A program made the translations under genes and the position numbers. The notes beneath the pieces are model-generated. The model made no database searches and was not told where the DNA came from. It worked only from the letters and a program-made list of their open reading frames with translations. From Pontibacter sp. E15-1 (GTDB lineage: Bacteria; Bacteroidota; Bacteroidia; Cytophagales; Hymenobacteraceae): a stretch of 64,000 bases of DNA. Of the stretch, positions 1 to 8,409 are shown one piece after another. The stretch is taken from the NCBI RefSeq assembly GCF_022601975.1, contig NZ_JAKVIR010000002.1:186001-250000 (forward strand). The letters run 5' to 3'. The first letter of the stretch is position 1; every line of letters begins with the position of its first letter.

Positions 1-1901
1 AGCTTACCAGCATCACATCCTACCTGCTGATTGGCTTCCACCAGCACAAATCCGAAAGCCGAACCGCCGCGTGGCAGGCCCTGCTCGTGACGGGAGCCGG
101 CGGACTGGCCTTGTTTGCGGGGCTGCTGCTGTTGGGCCAGGCCAGCGGGGAGATCACGTTCAGCGGTATGATGCAGAGTGGTATGGATATCCGGGGCAGT
201 TCGCTTTACCTGCCCGCAATGGTGCTGGTCATGCTTGGCTGCTTCACTAAATCGGCACAGTTCCCGTTTCATTTCTGGCTGCCAAACGCCATGGCCGCCC
301 CAACGCCCGTCAGCGCATACCTGCACTCCGCCACCATGGTGAAGGCGGGGATTTACCTTCTGGCCCGCCTTAGCCCTGTATTTAACTCGGCAGAAATCTG
401 GCAATTCACCTTGCCGCTGGTAGGCGGTATCACGGCGGTGATGGGGGCGGCACTGGCGCTGAAGCACACCGACCTCAAGGCGGTGCTGGCCTATACCACA
501 ATCAGCGCCCTCGGCCTGCTCGTCATGCTCCTGGGGATCGGGACCGATGAGGCCACCAAGGCCGCACTGGTGTTTCTGGTGGCTCATGCCTTGTACAAGG
601 GCACCCTGTTTATGGTGGCCGGCACCTTAGACCATTGCACCGGCACGCGGCAGCTGCCCCTGCTGAAAGGACTGGGCAGGCGCCTGCCCTGGGTTGGGGC
701 GGCTGCCACGCTGGCGGCATACTCGATGGCAGGGGTATACCCGTCGCTCGGGTTTGTGGGCAAAGAGCTGTTGTATGAATCCGCGCTGCACAACAACGGC
801 ACCCTCGGCCTGGTGCTGGGCGTGGCCCTGCTGGCGGGGATGGTGTTCGTGGCCATCGCCCTAGTGCTCAGCTTCCGGATATTCTGGCGGAAGTCCTCGC
901 ACCCGATCGCGCTGCAGCATGCAGCCTCCCCCTACCTGTTTCTCCCGCCGCTGCTGCTGGGCTTGGCTAGCCTGGCGGGCGTCTCGGCAACCACGCCGCT
1001 GCTTCTGCAGGCCTCGTTGAGCATCGCACCGGAGCTGCACACAAGCGGGAAACTGGTGGAAAGCCAAGGGTTCTCGCTGGTGGTGCAGCTGAGCGCACTG
1101 ACCACGCTCCTGGGGTTGATTTTATACCTGTTCACGCCGCGCCTCCACCTGCGGCCATTTACCACTCAGGACTTCCCCTTCGGCCCTGACAGCCTGTATC
1201 ACCTGCTTTTTTCTAACTTCCTGAGCGGCTCAAAGCGCTTCATCCATACCCTGCAAGACGGCTATTTGCGCCACTACCTGGTCTACCTGCTGCTTTTTTT
1301 CTGCGGGCTCAGCTGCTATGTGCTATGGCGCGACGCGCTGGTGTTGCACCTGGGAGACAGGTTTTATATGCTGCAGTCGCTCAGGCTGTATGAGGTTGTG
1401 TTGTTCATACTGGTTGTGTCGGCGCTTCTGCTTTTGCTGAACACACGCTCGCGCCTTACCTCCATCGTGGTGATGGGGCTGGTGGGGTATTCGGCGGCCT
1501 TGTTCTACATTCTGTTCGGGGCGCCGGACGTGGCGGCTACCCAGTTGCTTATAGAGACGCTTACCGTTGTCATCTTCGTGCTGCTGCTGCACAAGCTCCC
1601 GGCCTTTAGCTACCTGTCGCATCAGGTGTTTAAGCTGTGGTATGTTTTTGTGGCAGTACTCTTCGGGTCCGTCATGACCTATGTACTGCTGCTGGTGCAG
1701 GAAAATGCCGTGTCATCAGACCTGAAAGACTTTTACGGAGAGGCCAGTTACCTGCAGGCTCACGGCAGGAACATGGTGAACGTGATACTGGTGGATTTCC
1801 GTGGCCTCGATACCCTGGGGGAAATAACCGTGCTGGCCGTTGCGGCGGTGGGCGTGTACGCCCTCCTGCGCCTCAAACCACAGAAAGGAGGCAAGCCATG
1901 A
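1..1901 (+). CDS. mrpA: Na+/H+ antiporter subunit MrpA (5'-truncated by window edge)
   Basis: Large membrane subunit of the Mrp/Mnh cation-proton antiporter, a hetero-oligomeric inner-membrane complex related to complex I NuoL. The frame is open from base 3 (Leu-Thr-Ser-Ile-Thr-Ser) without a start, so about 632 C-terminal residues are present. Family members are about 770-800 residues, so roughly 150 are missing to the left. Visible signatures are the proton-translocation segment FHFWLPNAMAAPTPVSAYLHSATMVKAG cited in parts: FHFWLPNAMAAPTPV, then HSATMVKAG with its conserved lysine; multiple hydrophobic helices; and the MrpA-specific C-terminal domain with GAPDVAATQLLIETLTV. The GTG at 87 that an ORF finder would choose is internal. 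The stop overlaps the mrpB start (ATGA), so the two are translationally coupled. Confidence 0.95.
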   Translation, partial: LTSITSYLLIGFHQHKSESRTAAWQALLVTGAGGLALFAGLLLLGQASGEITFSGMMQSGMDIRGSSLYLPAMVLVMLGCFTKSAQFPFHFWLPNAMAAPTPVSAYLHSATMVKAGIYLLARLSPVFNSAEIWQFTLPLVGGITAVMGAALALKHTDLKAVLAYTTISALGLLVMLLGIGTDEATKAALVFLVAHALYKGTLFMVAGTLDHCTGTRQLPLLKGLGRRLPWVGAAATLAAYSMAGVYPSLGFVGKELLYESALHNNGTLGLVLGVALLAGMVFVAIALVLSFRIFWRKSSHPIALQHAASPYLFLPPLLLGLASLAGVSATTPLLLQASLSIAPELHTSGKLVESQGFSLVVQLSALTTLLGLILYLFTPRLHLRPFTTQDFPFGPDSLYHLLFSNFLSGSKRFIHTLQDGYLRHYLVYLLLFFCGLSCYVLWRDALVLHLGDRFYMLQSLRLYEVVLFILVVSALLLLLNTRSRLTSIVVMGLVGYSAALFYILFGAPDVAATQLLIETLTVVIFVLLLHKLPAFSYLSHQVFKLWYVFVAVLFGSVMTYVLLLVQENAVSSDLKDFYGEASYLQAHGRNMVNVILVDFRGLDTLGEITVLAVAAVGVYALLRLKPQKGGKP

Positions 1902-2440
1902 AAACGATTATCTTCTCGACGGCCATCCGGCTGCTGACGCCGGTTTTTCTGCTGTTCTCGGTTTATATCCTCTTCAGAGGGCACAACCATCCGGGCGGAG
2001 GGTTCATCGGCGGCCTGATCTGTTCGATTGCTTTTGTGTTTCATGTGCTGGCCCATGGCCCGGGGGTCACCTCGCGGGTTTTCTTCAGCGTGGTGCTGTA
2101 CTACTACAGCCGTCCGAAGAGCCATAGCTATACCCGGTATGCCCTGCGGGTGCTGCGGGCCAACTTCCGTAACAAGCGCGACACCGACGAGCCCCACAAG
2201 TGGAGTTTCGTGTTCCTCAGGATCCGGCCGCTATACCTGGTAGCGACCGGTTTGCTCCTGGCCGCGTCAAGCGGCATTGTGTCGCTGCTCGGCCAGAAAC
2301 CCTTCATGACGTCCTACTGGCTGAAGTTTGAACTCCCCGTTATCGGCTCTATCGGCACACCCTCGCTGTTTGACCTGGGGGTATACCTCCTGGTGTTGGG
2401 CGTTGTACTGCAGTTTATTTTCATCATGTCTAAAGAATAA
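1898..2440 (+). CDS. mrpB: Na+/H+ antiporter subunit MrpB
   Basis: Small membrane subunit of the Mrp antiporter. The start is the ATG at 1898, overlapping the mrpA stop by four bases; a longer open frame to the left only shadows mrpA. The protein has 180 residues, opening with a hydrophobic helix and the family hallmark GHNHPGGGFIGGL at about 29-41. It is longer than typical MrpB/MnhB (about 140 residues). The extra length is a basic, tyrosine-rich stretch at about 62-100 (YYYSRPKSHSYTRYALRVLR and following) between the second and third predicted helices, so it probably forms an enlarged cytoplasmic loop. The C-terminal half returns to the usual pattern and ends in a hydrophobic helix and MSKE. 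Confidence 0.93.
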   Translation: MKTIIFSTAIRLLTPVFLLFSVYILFRGHNHPGGGFIGGLICSIAFVFHVLAHGPGVTSRVFFSVVLYYYSRPKSHSYTRYALRVLRANFRNKRDTDEPHKWSFVFLRIRPLYLVATGLLLAASSGIVSLLGQKPFMTSYWLKFELPVIGSIGTPSLFDLGVYLLVLGVVLQFIFIMSKE

Positions 2441-2444
2441 GCCT

Positions 2445-2789
2445 ATGGAACTGCTTTTGCCTTTTCTGATCGGGATCCTGTTTTCCGTAAGCATCTACTT
2501 CATACTGCACCGCCACCTGTTTAAGCTGATCATGGGGCTGATCCTGTTCGGGCTGGCCACCAATATCTTCCTGTTTGTGGTAGGGGGGCTTACCAATGGC
2601 GATGTCGCTATCATCAAGAAAACCCATGAGGTGGCAGTGGTGCCCTATGCGGACCCGGTGCCCCAGGCCCTGCTGCTCACAGCTATTGTCATTGGGTTTG
2701 GGCTGCAGGCCTTCGCCATCGTGCTTATCCGCAAGGTCTACCAATCCTTCAAATCCAACAACCTGGACGATCTGCACAAAGCCGAATAA
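2445..2789 (+). CDS. mrpC: Na+/H+ antiporter subunit MrpC
   Basis: NuoK-like small membrane subunit of the Mrp complex, 114 residues with three predicted helices. The start is the ATG at 2445, four bases after the mrpB stop; a longer open frame to 2328 only runs through mrpB in another frame. Family features are the helix LIMGLILFGLATNIFLFVVG, the loop ADPVPQALLLTAIVIGFG at about 76-93, and a short charged C-terminus (NNLDDLHKAE). The proline of DPVPQALLLTAIVI is characteristic of MrpC/MnhC. It sits in the usual third position of the operon. Confidence 0.95.
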   Translation: MELLLPFLIGILFSVSIYFILHRHLFKLIMGLILFGLATNIFLFVVGGLTNGDVAIIKKTHEVAVVPYADPVPQALLLTAIVIGFGLQAFAIVLIRKVYQSFKSNNLDDLHKAE

Positions 2790-2848
2790 GCCTTCGCTGG
2801 TATCGCTGCACTGGCGGCGTTACCATACCCCAAAACAATCCCTAGCCC

Positions 2849-4366
2849 ATGAGCCATAACCTACTGTTAGTGCTGCCTTTGCTGTTGCCCCTGCTCGGAG
2901 CCGTGGCCTGCCTGCTGGTAGGGCAGCGGGCAAAGGTGCAGGCCATACTGGCGGGGGTGGTGCAAGCAGCGTGGCTGGCATCCGCCTCGGTTATATTGTA
3001 TGAGGTATCCCAAAACGGTATTTTCGCGACACGCATCGGCAACTGGCCAGCCCCCTTTGGCATTACCTTCGTGGCAGACCTGTTTGGTGCGCTCATCCTG
3101 ACCAGCGCGGCCGTAGTGGGCCTGGCGGTATGGCTTTTCTCGCTGCAGGGGCTGGACTTCGAAAGGAAGCGGATCGGGTACTACCCGCTGCTGCTGCTGT
3201 TGCAGATGGGGGTGTCCGGGGCCTGCCTCACCGGCGATATCTTTAACCTGTACGTTTGGTTTGAGGTGCTGCTGATCTGCTGTTTTGCGCTGCTCTCGTT
3301 GGGTGGCACGCGGGCACAGCTGGAGGGCACGCTGAAGTACGTGACCATCAACCTTATCGCCTCGGGGCTGCTGCTCACCGGAATTGGGGTGATTTACAGC
3401 CTGTTCGGCTCCCTCAATATGGCCGTGCTGGCCCAGCAGGTGCGCCAGCACGGTCACCAGAGCATGCCACTCCTTTCTCTCACCAGCATATTCTTCCTGA
3501 CGGGCTTCGGGATCAAGTCGGCTATCTTCCCGCTGTTCTTCTGGCTGCCCGCTTCGTACCATACCCCTCCCATTGCGATCTCTGCCTTTATCGCCGGGTT
3601 GATCTCGAAAGTGGGCATTTATACCCTGATCCGGCTGTTCACACTGCTCTTTGTGTCGGACCTCGACTTTATGCTTCCGCTGCTGCTCGTGCTCTCGGGC
3701 TTGACCATGGTCGTGGGCGTCGTCGGGGCCGCGGCCCAGACAGATTTCCGGAAGATACTCTCCTTCCATATAATCAGCCAGATAGGGTATATGCTGATGG
3801 GGCTCGCTATTTATACCCCCTTGGCACTGGCGGGCAGTGTCTTTTTTATCGTGCACAACATCCTCGTGAAAACGAACCTGTTTCTGGTGAGTGGCGTGGT
3901 GGCGCGGCTGCACCATTCGTTCTCCCTCAAAAAGCTGGGCGAGGTATATTGCAGGCAACCGATGCTGGCGCTGCTGTTTTTGGTGTCGGCACTGGCGCTG
4001 GCCGGTATGCCCCCGCTCTCTGGCTTTTGGGGAAAGTTTATGCTGGCCAAAGGCGGCTTTGAGGCCGGGAATTATACCATTGTTGGAGTTTCGCTCTTTG
4101 TCAGCCTCGCCACGCTTTTCTCCATGACGAAAATTTGGAATGAGGTTTTCTGGAAGAACAAGCCAGCCAGTGAGCTTCCTATCCCAGAGAGTGCACCCAA
4201 GGCCACTGTTCCGACTGTCTGGCTGCTTTATACCCCCGTGGTACTGCTGTTTATAGCCATCCTGTTCATCAGTGTGTATGCGGAGCCACTCATCGGGTTA
4301 GCGCAGCAGGCCGCCAACCAACTGCTATACACCAAAGCCTATACCGATGCCGTATTAAACCAATAG
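2849..4366 (+). CDS. mrpD: Na+/H+ antiporter subunit MrpD
   Basis: NuoN/NuoM-like proton-translocating membrane subunit, 505 residues, about 14 hydrophobic segments. The helix-5 glutamate needed for transport in this family lies in FNLYVWFEVLLI (about residue 138). The conserved lysine-containing segments GIKSAIFPLFFWLPASYHTPP and FIAGLISKVGIY are both present. NuoM/N-type signatures continue with ISQIGYMLMGLAIY and GMPPLSGFWGKFML. It is separated from mrpC by 59 bases, the largest gap so far in the operon, with no obvious terminator. Length and motif order match intact MrpD proteins. Confidence 0.96.
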   Translation: MSHNLLLVLPLLLPLLGAVACLLVGQRAKVQAILAGVVQAAWLASASVILYEVSQNGIFATRIGNWPAPFGITFVADLFGALILTSAAVVGLAVWLFSLQGLDFERKRIGYYPLLLLLQMGVSGACLTGDIFNLYVWFEVLLICCFALLSLGGTRAQLEGTLKYVTINLIASGLLLTGIGVIYSLFGSLNMAVLAQQVRQHGHQSMPLLSLTSIFFLTGFGIKSAIFPLFFWLPASYHTPPIAISAFIAGLISKVGIYTLIRLFTLLFVSDLDFMLPLLLVLSGLTMVVGVVGAAAQTDFRKILSFHIISQIGYMLMGLAIYTPLALAGSVFFIVHNILVKTNLFLVSGVVARLHHSFSLKKLGEVYCRQPMLALLFLVSALALAGMPPLSGFWGKFMLAKGGFEAGNYTIVGVSLFVSLATLFSMTKIWNEVFWKNKPASELPIPESAPKATVPTVWLLYTPVVLLFIAILFISVYAEPLIGLAQQAANQLLYTKAYTDAVLNQ

Positions 4367-4391
4367 GGAGTTAACGATCAACTTATACCTG

Positions 4392-4889
4392 ATGCGAATA
4401 TTCATGATACATTGTGTGCTGGCATTTGCCCTTGTTTTCATGGCCCTGCGGGAGGATCATTTAGCGATCCCCTACAATGCCCTGAGCGCCTCGCTTGTGT
4501 TTGCCCTGGTGTTCACGCTGCTCTGGATGAGTACGCTGTTTTACCGGAAATCCTATTTCCGCAAGCTTCCGAAGGCGCTCGGGCTGTCGCTCTTTTTCCT
4601 GAAGGAGATGATATACGCCAACCTCAAGATCGCATACGACATCCTCACCCCCCACTACTACATGCGCCCCACCGTGATTGCGCTGCCGCTTGCCGTCCAA
4701 ACCAACCTGGAGATTATGCTGCTGGCCAACATGATCTCCCTCACCCCCGGCACCCTGAGCCTGGACGTGAGCAAAGACCGGCAGACACTTTACGTGCATG
4801 CCCTCTACGTGAAGCAGAACGATGTAGAGAAAGTGAAACGCCACATCAAGGACGGATTTGAGCGAAGACTACTAGAACTGACGACATGA
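4392..4889 (+). CDS. mrpE: Na+/H+ antiporter subunit MrpE
   Basis: Auxiliary membrane subunit of the Mrp antiporter, 165 residues. Two or three N-terminal helices are followed by a cytoplasmic ferredoxin-like domain. The family stretch is plain: NLKIAYDILTPHYYMRP at about 77-93, then LEIMLLANMISLTPGTLSLDVS at about 107-128 (cited here as LLANMISLTPGTLSLDVS). The C-terminus KRHIKDGFERRLLELTT is helical and charged. The gene starts 25 bases after mrpD and overlaps mrpF by four bases (ATGA). Confidence 0.95.
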   Translation: MRIFMIHCVLAFALVFMALREDHLAIPYNALSASLVFALVFTLLWMSTLFYRKSYFRKLPKALGLSLFFLKEMIYANLKIAYDILTPHYYMRPTVIALPLAVQTNLEIMLLANMISLTPGTLSLDVSKDRQTLYVHALYVKQNDVEKVKRHIKDGFERRLLELTT

Positions 4890-5161
4890 GTATGAATATC
4901 TTTGAGATCACCTTGATTATCGCCATGATTGTGCTCAGCTTCTGCCTGTTGCTGACGGCTATTCGCTTTGCCCTCGGGCCCAGCTTGCCCGACCGGGTCA
5001 CCGCCTTCGACCTGATCGTGGCCAACGTTATCGGCATCATTGCCATATATACCGAGCTGACGGATAATGAGGATTTTATCGACGTGGCGATCATACTGTC
5101 GCTCTTCGGGTTTCTGGGCTCTGTCTCATTTGCCTACTACCTTATGCGCATCACAAAATGA
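4886..5161 (+). CDS. mrpF: Na+/H+ antiporter subunit MrpF
   Basis: Small three-helix membrane subunit, 91 residues, the usual family length. Key sequence is RFALGPSLPDRVTAFDLIVAN at about 27-47 (read as RFALGPSLPDRVTAFDLI), the MrpF/MnhF hallmark around the conserved aspartates, followed by DNEDFIDVAIILSLFGFLGSV. The start overlaps the mrpE stop and the stop overlaps the mrpG start, both as ATGA, showing tight translational coupling. Confidence 0.95.
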   Translation: MSMNIFEITLIIAMIVLSFCLLLTAIRFALGPSLPDRVTAFDLIVANVIGIIAIYTELTDNEDFIDVAIILSLFGFLGSVSFAYYLMRITK

Positions 5162-5616
5162 TACTGACCGCAAACATAGACATGGGGCAGCTGAAAGAGA
5201 TCATCAGCTGTGTTTTTATACTGCTAGGGGTGTTTTTTATGCTGGTTGCCACGATTGGGCTGCTGCGCCTCCCGGATTTTTACATTCGTATGTCGGCCAT
5301 CACCAAGGGGGCCACGCTGGGCGTGGGGTTAATCTTGCTGGGTTTGGCCGTCCACTTCAACAAACCCAGCATGCTCGTCAAAATACTGGCTATCATCACG
5401 TTTGTATTCATCACGGCACCCGTGGCGGCCCACGTGATTGCGCGCACGGCCGTGCAAAACAAAATCCCTTTCTGGGATCGAACCAACCTGACCGAATTCA
5501 GAACATACCTTCACCGGGAGCACCTGGACGGTGAGGTGAACGGGGACAAGTATAAAGAGGAAAAGGAAGGGGAAAAAGCTAAGATGAATGAGGAGCGTGC
5601 TGAGGATACAGGATAA
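5158..5616 (+). CDS. mrpG: Na+/H+ antiporter subunit MrpG
   Basis: Last subunit of the Mrp complex, 152 residues. The three-helix PhaG/MnhG domain fills residues about 10-105 with GLLRLPDFYIRMSAITKG and TAPVAAHVIARTA as family signatures. The C-terminal 35-40 residues are highly charged (KYKEEKEGEKAKMNEERAEDTG), rich in Lys and Glu and not part of the conserved domain. The last 38 bases overlap the 3' end of the convergent phosphatase gene, so the charged tail and the phosphatase C-terminus share DNA. Confidence 0.93.
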   Translation: MILTANIDMGQLKEIISCVFILLGVFFMLVATIGLLRLPDFYIRMSAITKGATLGVGLILLGLAVHFNKPSMLVKILAIITFVFITAPVAAHVIARTAVQNKIPFWDRTNLTEFRTYLHREHLDGEVNGDKYKEEKEGEKAKMNEERAEDTG

Positions 5617-6397
5617 ACGGCCGCACGGACTCCGCGTATTTTTTCAGGGCCGGGACTTCGGTCAGGGCATATTCCGGGTAAGTCAGGGCGGTGAGAGTTC
5701 CTCCAAACACGCAGCCGGTATCAATATTGATGGTATTGTTGCGCCAGCTGGGCACATGCACGGGGGTATGGCCATACACCACCACAGCCTTTCCGCAATA
5801 TTCTGCGGCCCAGTCCAGGCGCACCGCCAGCCCTCGCTCGTCTTTGCCGCCTGTGGTCGGGCCGTAGAGGCACAGCGCCCGCACTCCCTTGGAGTTGCGT
5901 TTGTGCAGGTGCTCCTCCAAGCCCGCGTGCGCCACAACCAGCCGTTCGTCGTCCAGCACCAGATGATGCGGCAGCGACCCCAGAAAGTCAATTAGGCGTT
6001 GCCGGAAAGCCTGGTCGTAGGGTTCCAGTTGCGCCGCGGTCAGTTCCAGCCCGTGCCGGATTTGTACATCGTGCCCCAGCAGCATGCGGTATAGTTTGTC
6101 GTCGTGGTTTCCGCTCACACAATAGGCCACCCCCTGCTCCATCATGTCCATGACCAGGCGCAGCACCTCGGGCGAGTTCGGGCCACGGTCTACCAGATCA
6201 CCCACAAAAATAACCTTATAGCTGCCCGGCACCGTGGTTACATACCGTTGCACCTGTTCGTCGAAGGCAACGGTATAGCCCAGCTGCTTCAGGAGCAGCT
6301 GCAGTTCATCAAAACAACCGTGCACATCGCCAATGATATGGAATGGGCCGTGCTCTTCCGATAGTGTTCTGAAGTGGTGTTGCTGCTGTGCTGCCAT
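5579..6397 (-). CDS. Calcineurin-like metallophosphoesterase, PrpE/ApaH-type
   Basis: Cytoplasmic binuclear-metal phosphoesterase of the PPP superfamily (serine/threonine phosphatase, PrpE or diadenosine tetraphosphatase type), 272 residues. The five family motifs are in order: GDVHG at about 23-27, GDLVDRG at about 68-74, GNHDD at about 99-103, VAHAGL at about 160-165 and YGHTPV at about 212-217. These supply the metal ligands and the catalytic His/Asp pair. Substrate cannot be told from the sequence; phosphoproteins or Ap4A are both known for this group. It is a single gene convergent with mrpG (38-base overlap) and divergent from the ClC gene. Confidence 0.88.
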   Translation of the reverse strand: MAAQQQHHFRTLSEEHGPFHIIGDVHGCFDELQLLLKQLGYTVAFDEQVQRYVTTVPGSYKVIFVGDLVDRGPNSPEVLRLVMDMMEQGVAYCVSGNHDDKLYRMLLGHDVQIRHGLELTAAQLEPYDQAFRQRLIDFLGSLPHHLVLDDERLVVAHAGLEEHLHKRNSKGVRALCLYGPTTGGKDERGLAVRLDWAAEYCGKAVVVYGHTPVHVPSWRNNTINIDTGCVFGGTLTALTYPEYALTEVPALKKYAESVRPFILYPQHAPHSS

Positions 6398-6603
6398 GCT
6401 GTGCGCGTACTGAATTAATTGCTATTTGAACTGCTTTGGTCTCTTTTATTCTGGAGGCTACCGCAAAGTTTGTGCAAAGTACCCAATGTATGGTTGATTA
6501 TTTTTATATATCTGAATAACAACTTCATTTTGGGTTGAGGTTGGTGTCAGTTCTTTCTAATTTTACGGCCTTACATAAATGCTCTACGGGGAGAACGCTT
6601 GCA

Positions 6604-8382
6604 ATGCCACATTACAAAAAATACAAAATTCCACTCCTCTGGCTCCGCCGCCACACCTCCGATCGTGAATTCATGCTACTCTCCAGTGTGCTGGTGGGCT
6701 TAACCGCGGGTTTGTCGGCTGTTGTGCTCAAGTCTCTGGTGCACTATATTCATCTGCTGCTGGCTTATGGCAACCGGCTCCTCGACCAGCCCTACTGGCT
6801 CGTCATTTTCCCGATCATAGGCATCCTGCTCACCGTGCTGGTGGTGCGCACATTCTTCAAAGGGAGCATCGGGCGGGGCACGGCCAATATCCTGTATAAC
6901 ATCAGCCAGAAATCAAGTATCGTGGAGCGCCACAAAATGTACTCCCATGTGGTGACAAGCGCAATCACAGCCGGTTTTGGCGGCTCCGCAGGATTGGAGT
7001 CCCCTATCGTGGTCACTGGTTCGGCCATCGGCTCGAACTACGGCCGCGACTACCACCTGAATTACCGGGACCGCACCCTCCTGCTGGCCTGTGGCGCAGC
7101 GGCGGGCATTGCGGCGGTATTCAACGCGCCCATTGCCGGCGTGCTCTTTGCCATCGAGGTGCTCCTGACCGACATCAGCATTGCCGCCTTCATCCCGCTG
7201 ATCATCTCCGCCGTGGTGGGCACCCTCTGCTCCAAAATCATCCTCGAGGAGGAAATCCTGTTTAACATCGGGCAGCGCGAGTACTTTGAGGCGTCGCATG
7301 TGCCGTTTTATGTGCTGCTCGGCGTTCTGGCCGGTATGATGTCTGTTTATTATACGCGAATGGCCCTGCGCGTGGAGGAAGTTTTTGAGTCCTATCAGCA
7401 AAAGGTATACATCAGGGCTCTGGTGGGCGGCATGCTGCTGGGACTGCTTATCATGCTTTTTCCCCCGCTTTTCGGGGAAGGGTACAACAGCATCATGGTG
7501 CTGGAGCGCAACAATGCCGAAAAGCTTTTACAGGATAGCTGGCTTGCCTTTTTCGGCACGAACGAATGGCTGGTACTGGGTTTTGTTGGGGCGCTGTCGC
7601 TGGTAAAGGTGTTTGCCTCCACCATCACGATCGCCTCGGGGGGCAACGGGGGCAACTTTGCGCCGTCCATGTTTGTGGGGGCCAGCACGGGGTATTTCTT
7701 CGCGCGACTCATTAACATGCTCAACATCAGCAACCTGCCGGTCAGCAGCTTTTCGATGGTGGGTATGGCGGGTATCCTGAGCGGGGTGATGCATGCGCCG
7801 CTGACGGCGGTGTTCCTGATCGCGGAGATCACCGGGGGGTATACCCTGATGATCCCGCTCATGCTGGTGGCTGCCTCGTCGTACGCTATGGTCAAATACT
7901 TTGAGCCCTACTCGCTCGATACGAAAAAACTGGCGCAGAAAGGCCAGCTGCTCACCGGCAACAAAGACCGCACGATCCTGCACATCATGAAAATCCGCCA
8001 CCTGATAGAGAGTGAGTTTCAGCCAATTTCACCGGATGCCACGCTCGGGGAACTGGTGCAGGTAATCGCCCATTCGCGCCGCAACCTTTTTCCGGTAGTG
8101 AATGCAGAGAATAAACTGGAGGGCGTCATTTTCCTGGAGAACGTCCGGGAGATCATGTTCAAGACGGATAAGTATGACCTTGTGCACGTGAAGGAACTGA
8201 TGGTGAAGCCGCCTGCCGTGGTGCAATACGACGACAGCATGGCCGATGTGATGAAAAAGTTTGATGAGTCGGGCGCCTGGAACCTGCCCGTCCTCCGCCA
8301 GGAAAGATACATGGGCTTCGTGTCCAAGTCCAGCATCTTCACCAAATACAGAAAGCTCCTGATTAAAACCACGAACGCGTAA
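6604..8382 (+). CDS. ClC-family chloride channel/transporter with CBS pair
   Basis: Voltage-gated-chloride-channel family membrane protein, 592 residues from the ATG at 6604. The frame is open to a TTG at 6535, but the added residues are not membrane-like, so the later start is preferred. The selectivity segments are present: GSAGLESPIVVTG at about 127-139 with the gating glutamate, FNAPIAGVLFAIEVLL at about 172-187, and GGNGGNFAPSMFVG at about 346. In the second segment the residue matching E. coli ClC proton glutamate E203 is valine (AIEV), as in channel-type ClCs, which argues against classical 2Cl-/H+ exchange. Residues about 455-590 form two CBS domains (LFPVVNAENKLEG and WNLPVLRQERYMGFV), expected to bind nucleotides and regulate gating. 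Confidence 0.9.
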   Translation: MPHYKKYKIPLLWLRRHTSDREFMLLSSVLVGLTAGLSAVVLKSLVHYIHLLLAYGNRLLDQPYWLVIFPIIGILLTVLVVRTFFKGSIGRGTANILYNISQKSSIVERHKMYSHVVTSAITAGFGGSAGLESPIVVTGSAIGSNYGRDYHLNYRDRTLLLACGAAAGIAAVFNAPIAGVLFAIEVLLTDISIAAFIPLIISAVVGTLCSKIILEEEILFNIGQREYFEASHVPFYVLLGVLAGMMSVYYTRMALRVEEVFESYQQKVYIRALVGGMLLGLLIMLFPPLFGEGYNSIMVLERNNAEKLLQDSWLAFFGTNEWLVLGFVGALSLVKVFASTITIASGGNGGNFAPSMFVGASTGYFFARLINMLNISNLPVSSFSMVGMAGILSGVMHAPLTAVFLIAEITGGYTLMIPLMLVAASSYAMVKYFEPYSLDTKKLAQKGQLLTGNKDRTILHIMKIRHLIESEFQPISPDATLGELVQVIAHSRRNLFPVVNAENKLEGVIFLENVREIMFKTDKYDLVHVKELMVKPPAVVQYDDSMADVMKKFDESGAWNLPVLRQERYMGFVSKSSIFTKYRKLLIKTTNA

Positions 8383-8409
8383 CCGACGCCCAGGCCGGGA
8401 AGGTATACC

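Noticed and set aside
2867..3958. 363-codon minus-strand ORF opposite mrpD
   Set aside because: It is the antisense shadow of a clear mrpD, rich in His, Gln and Glu as expected from reversed hydrophobic codons.
6535..6603. TTG start for the ClC gene at 6535
   Set aside because: The 23 added residues are not membrane-like or conserved; the ATG at 6604 gives a normal N-terminus.
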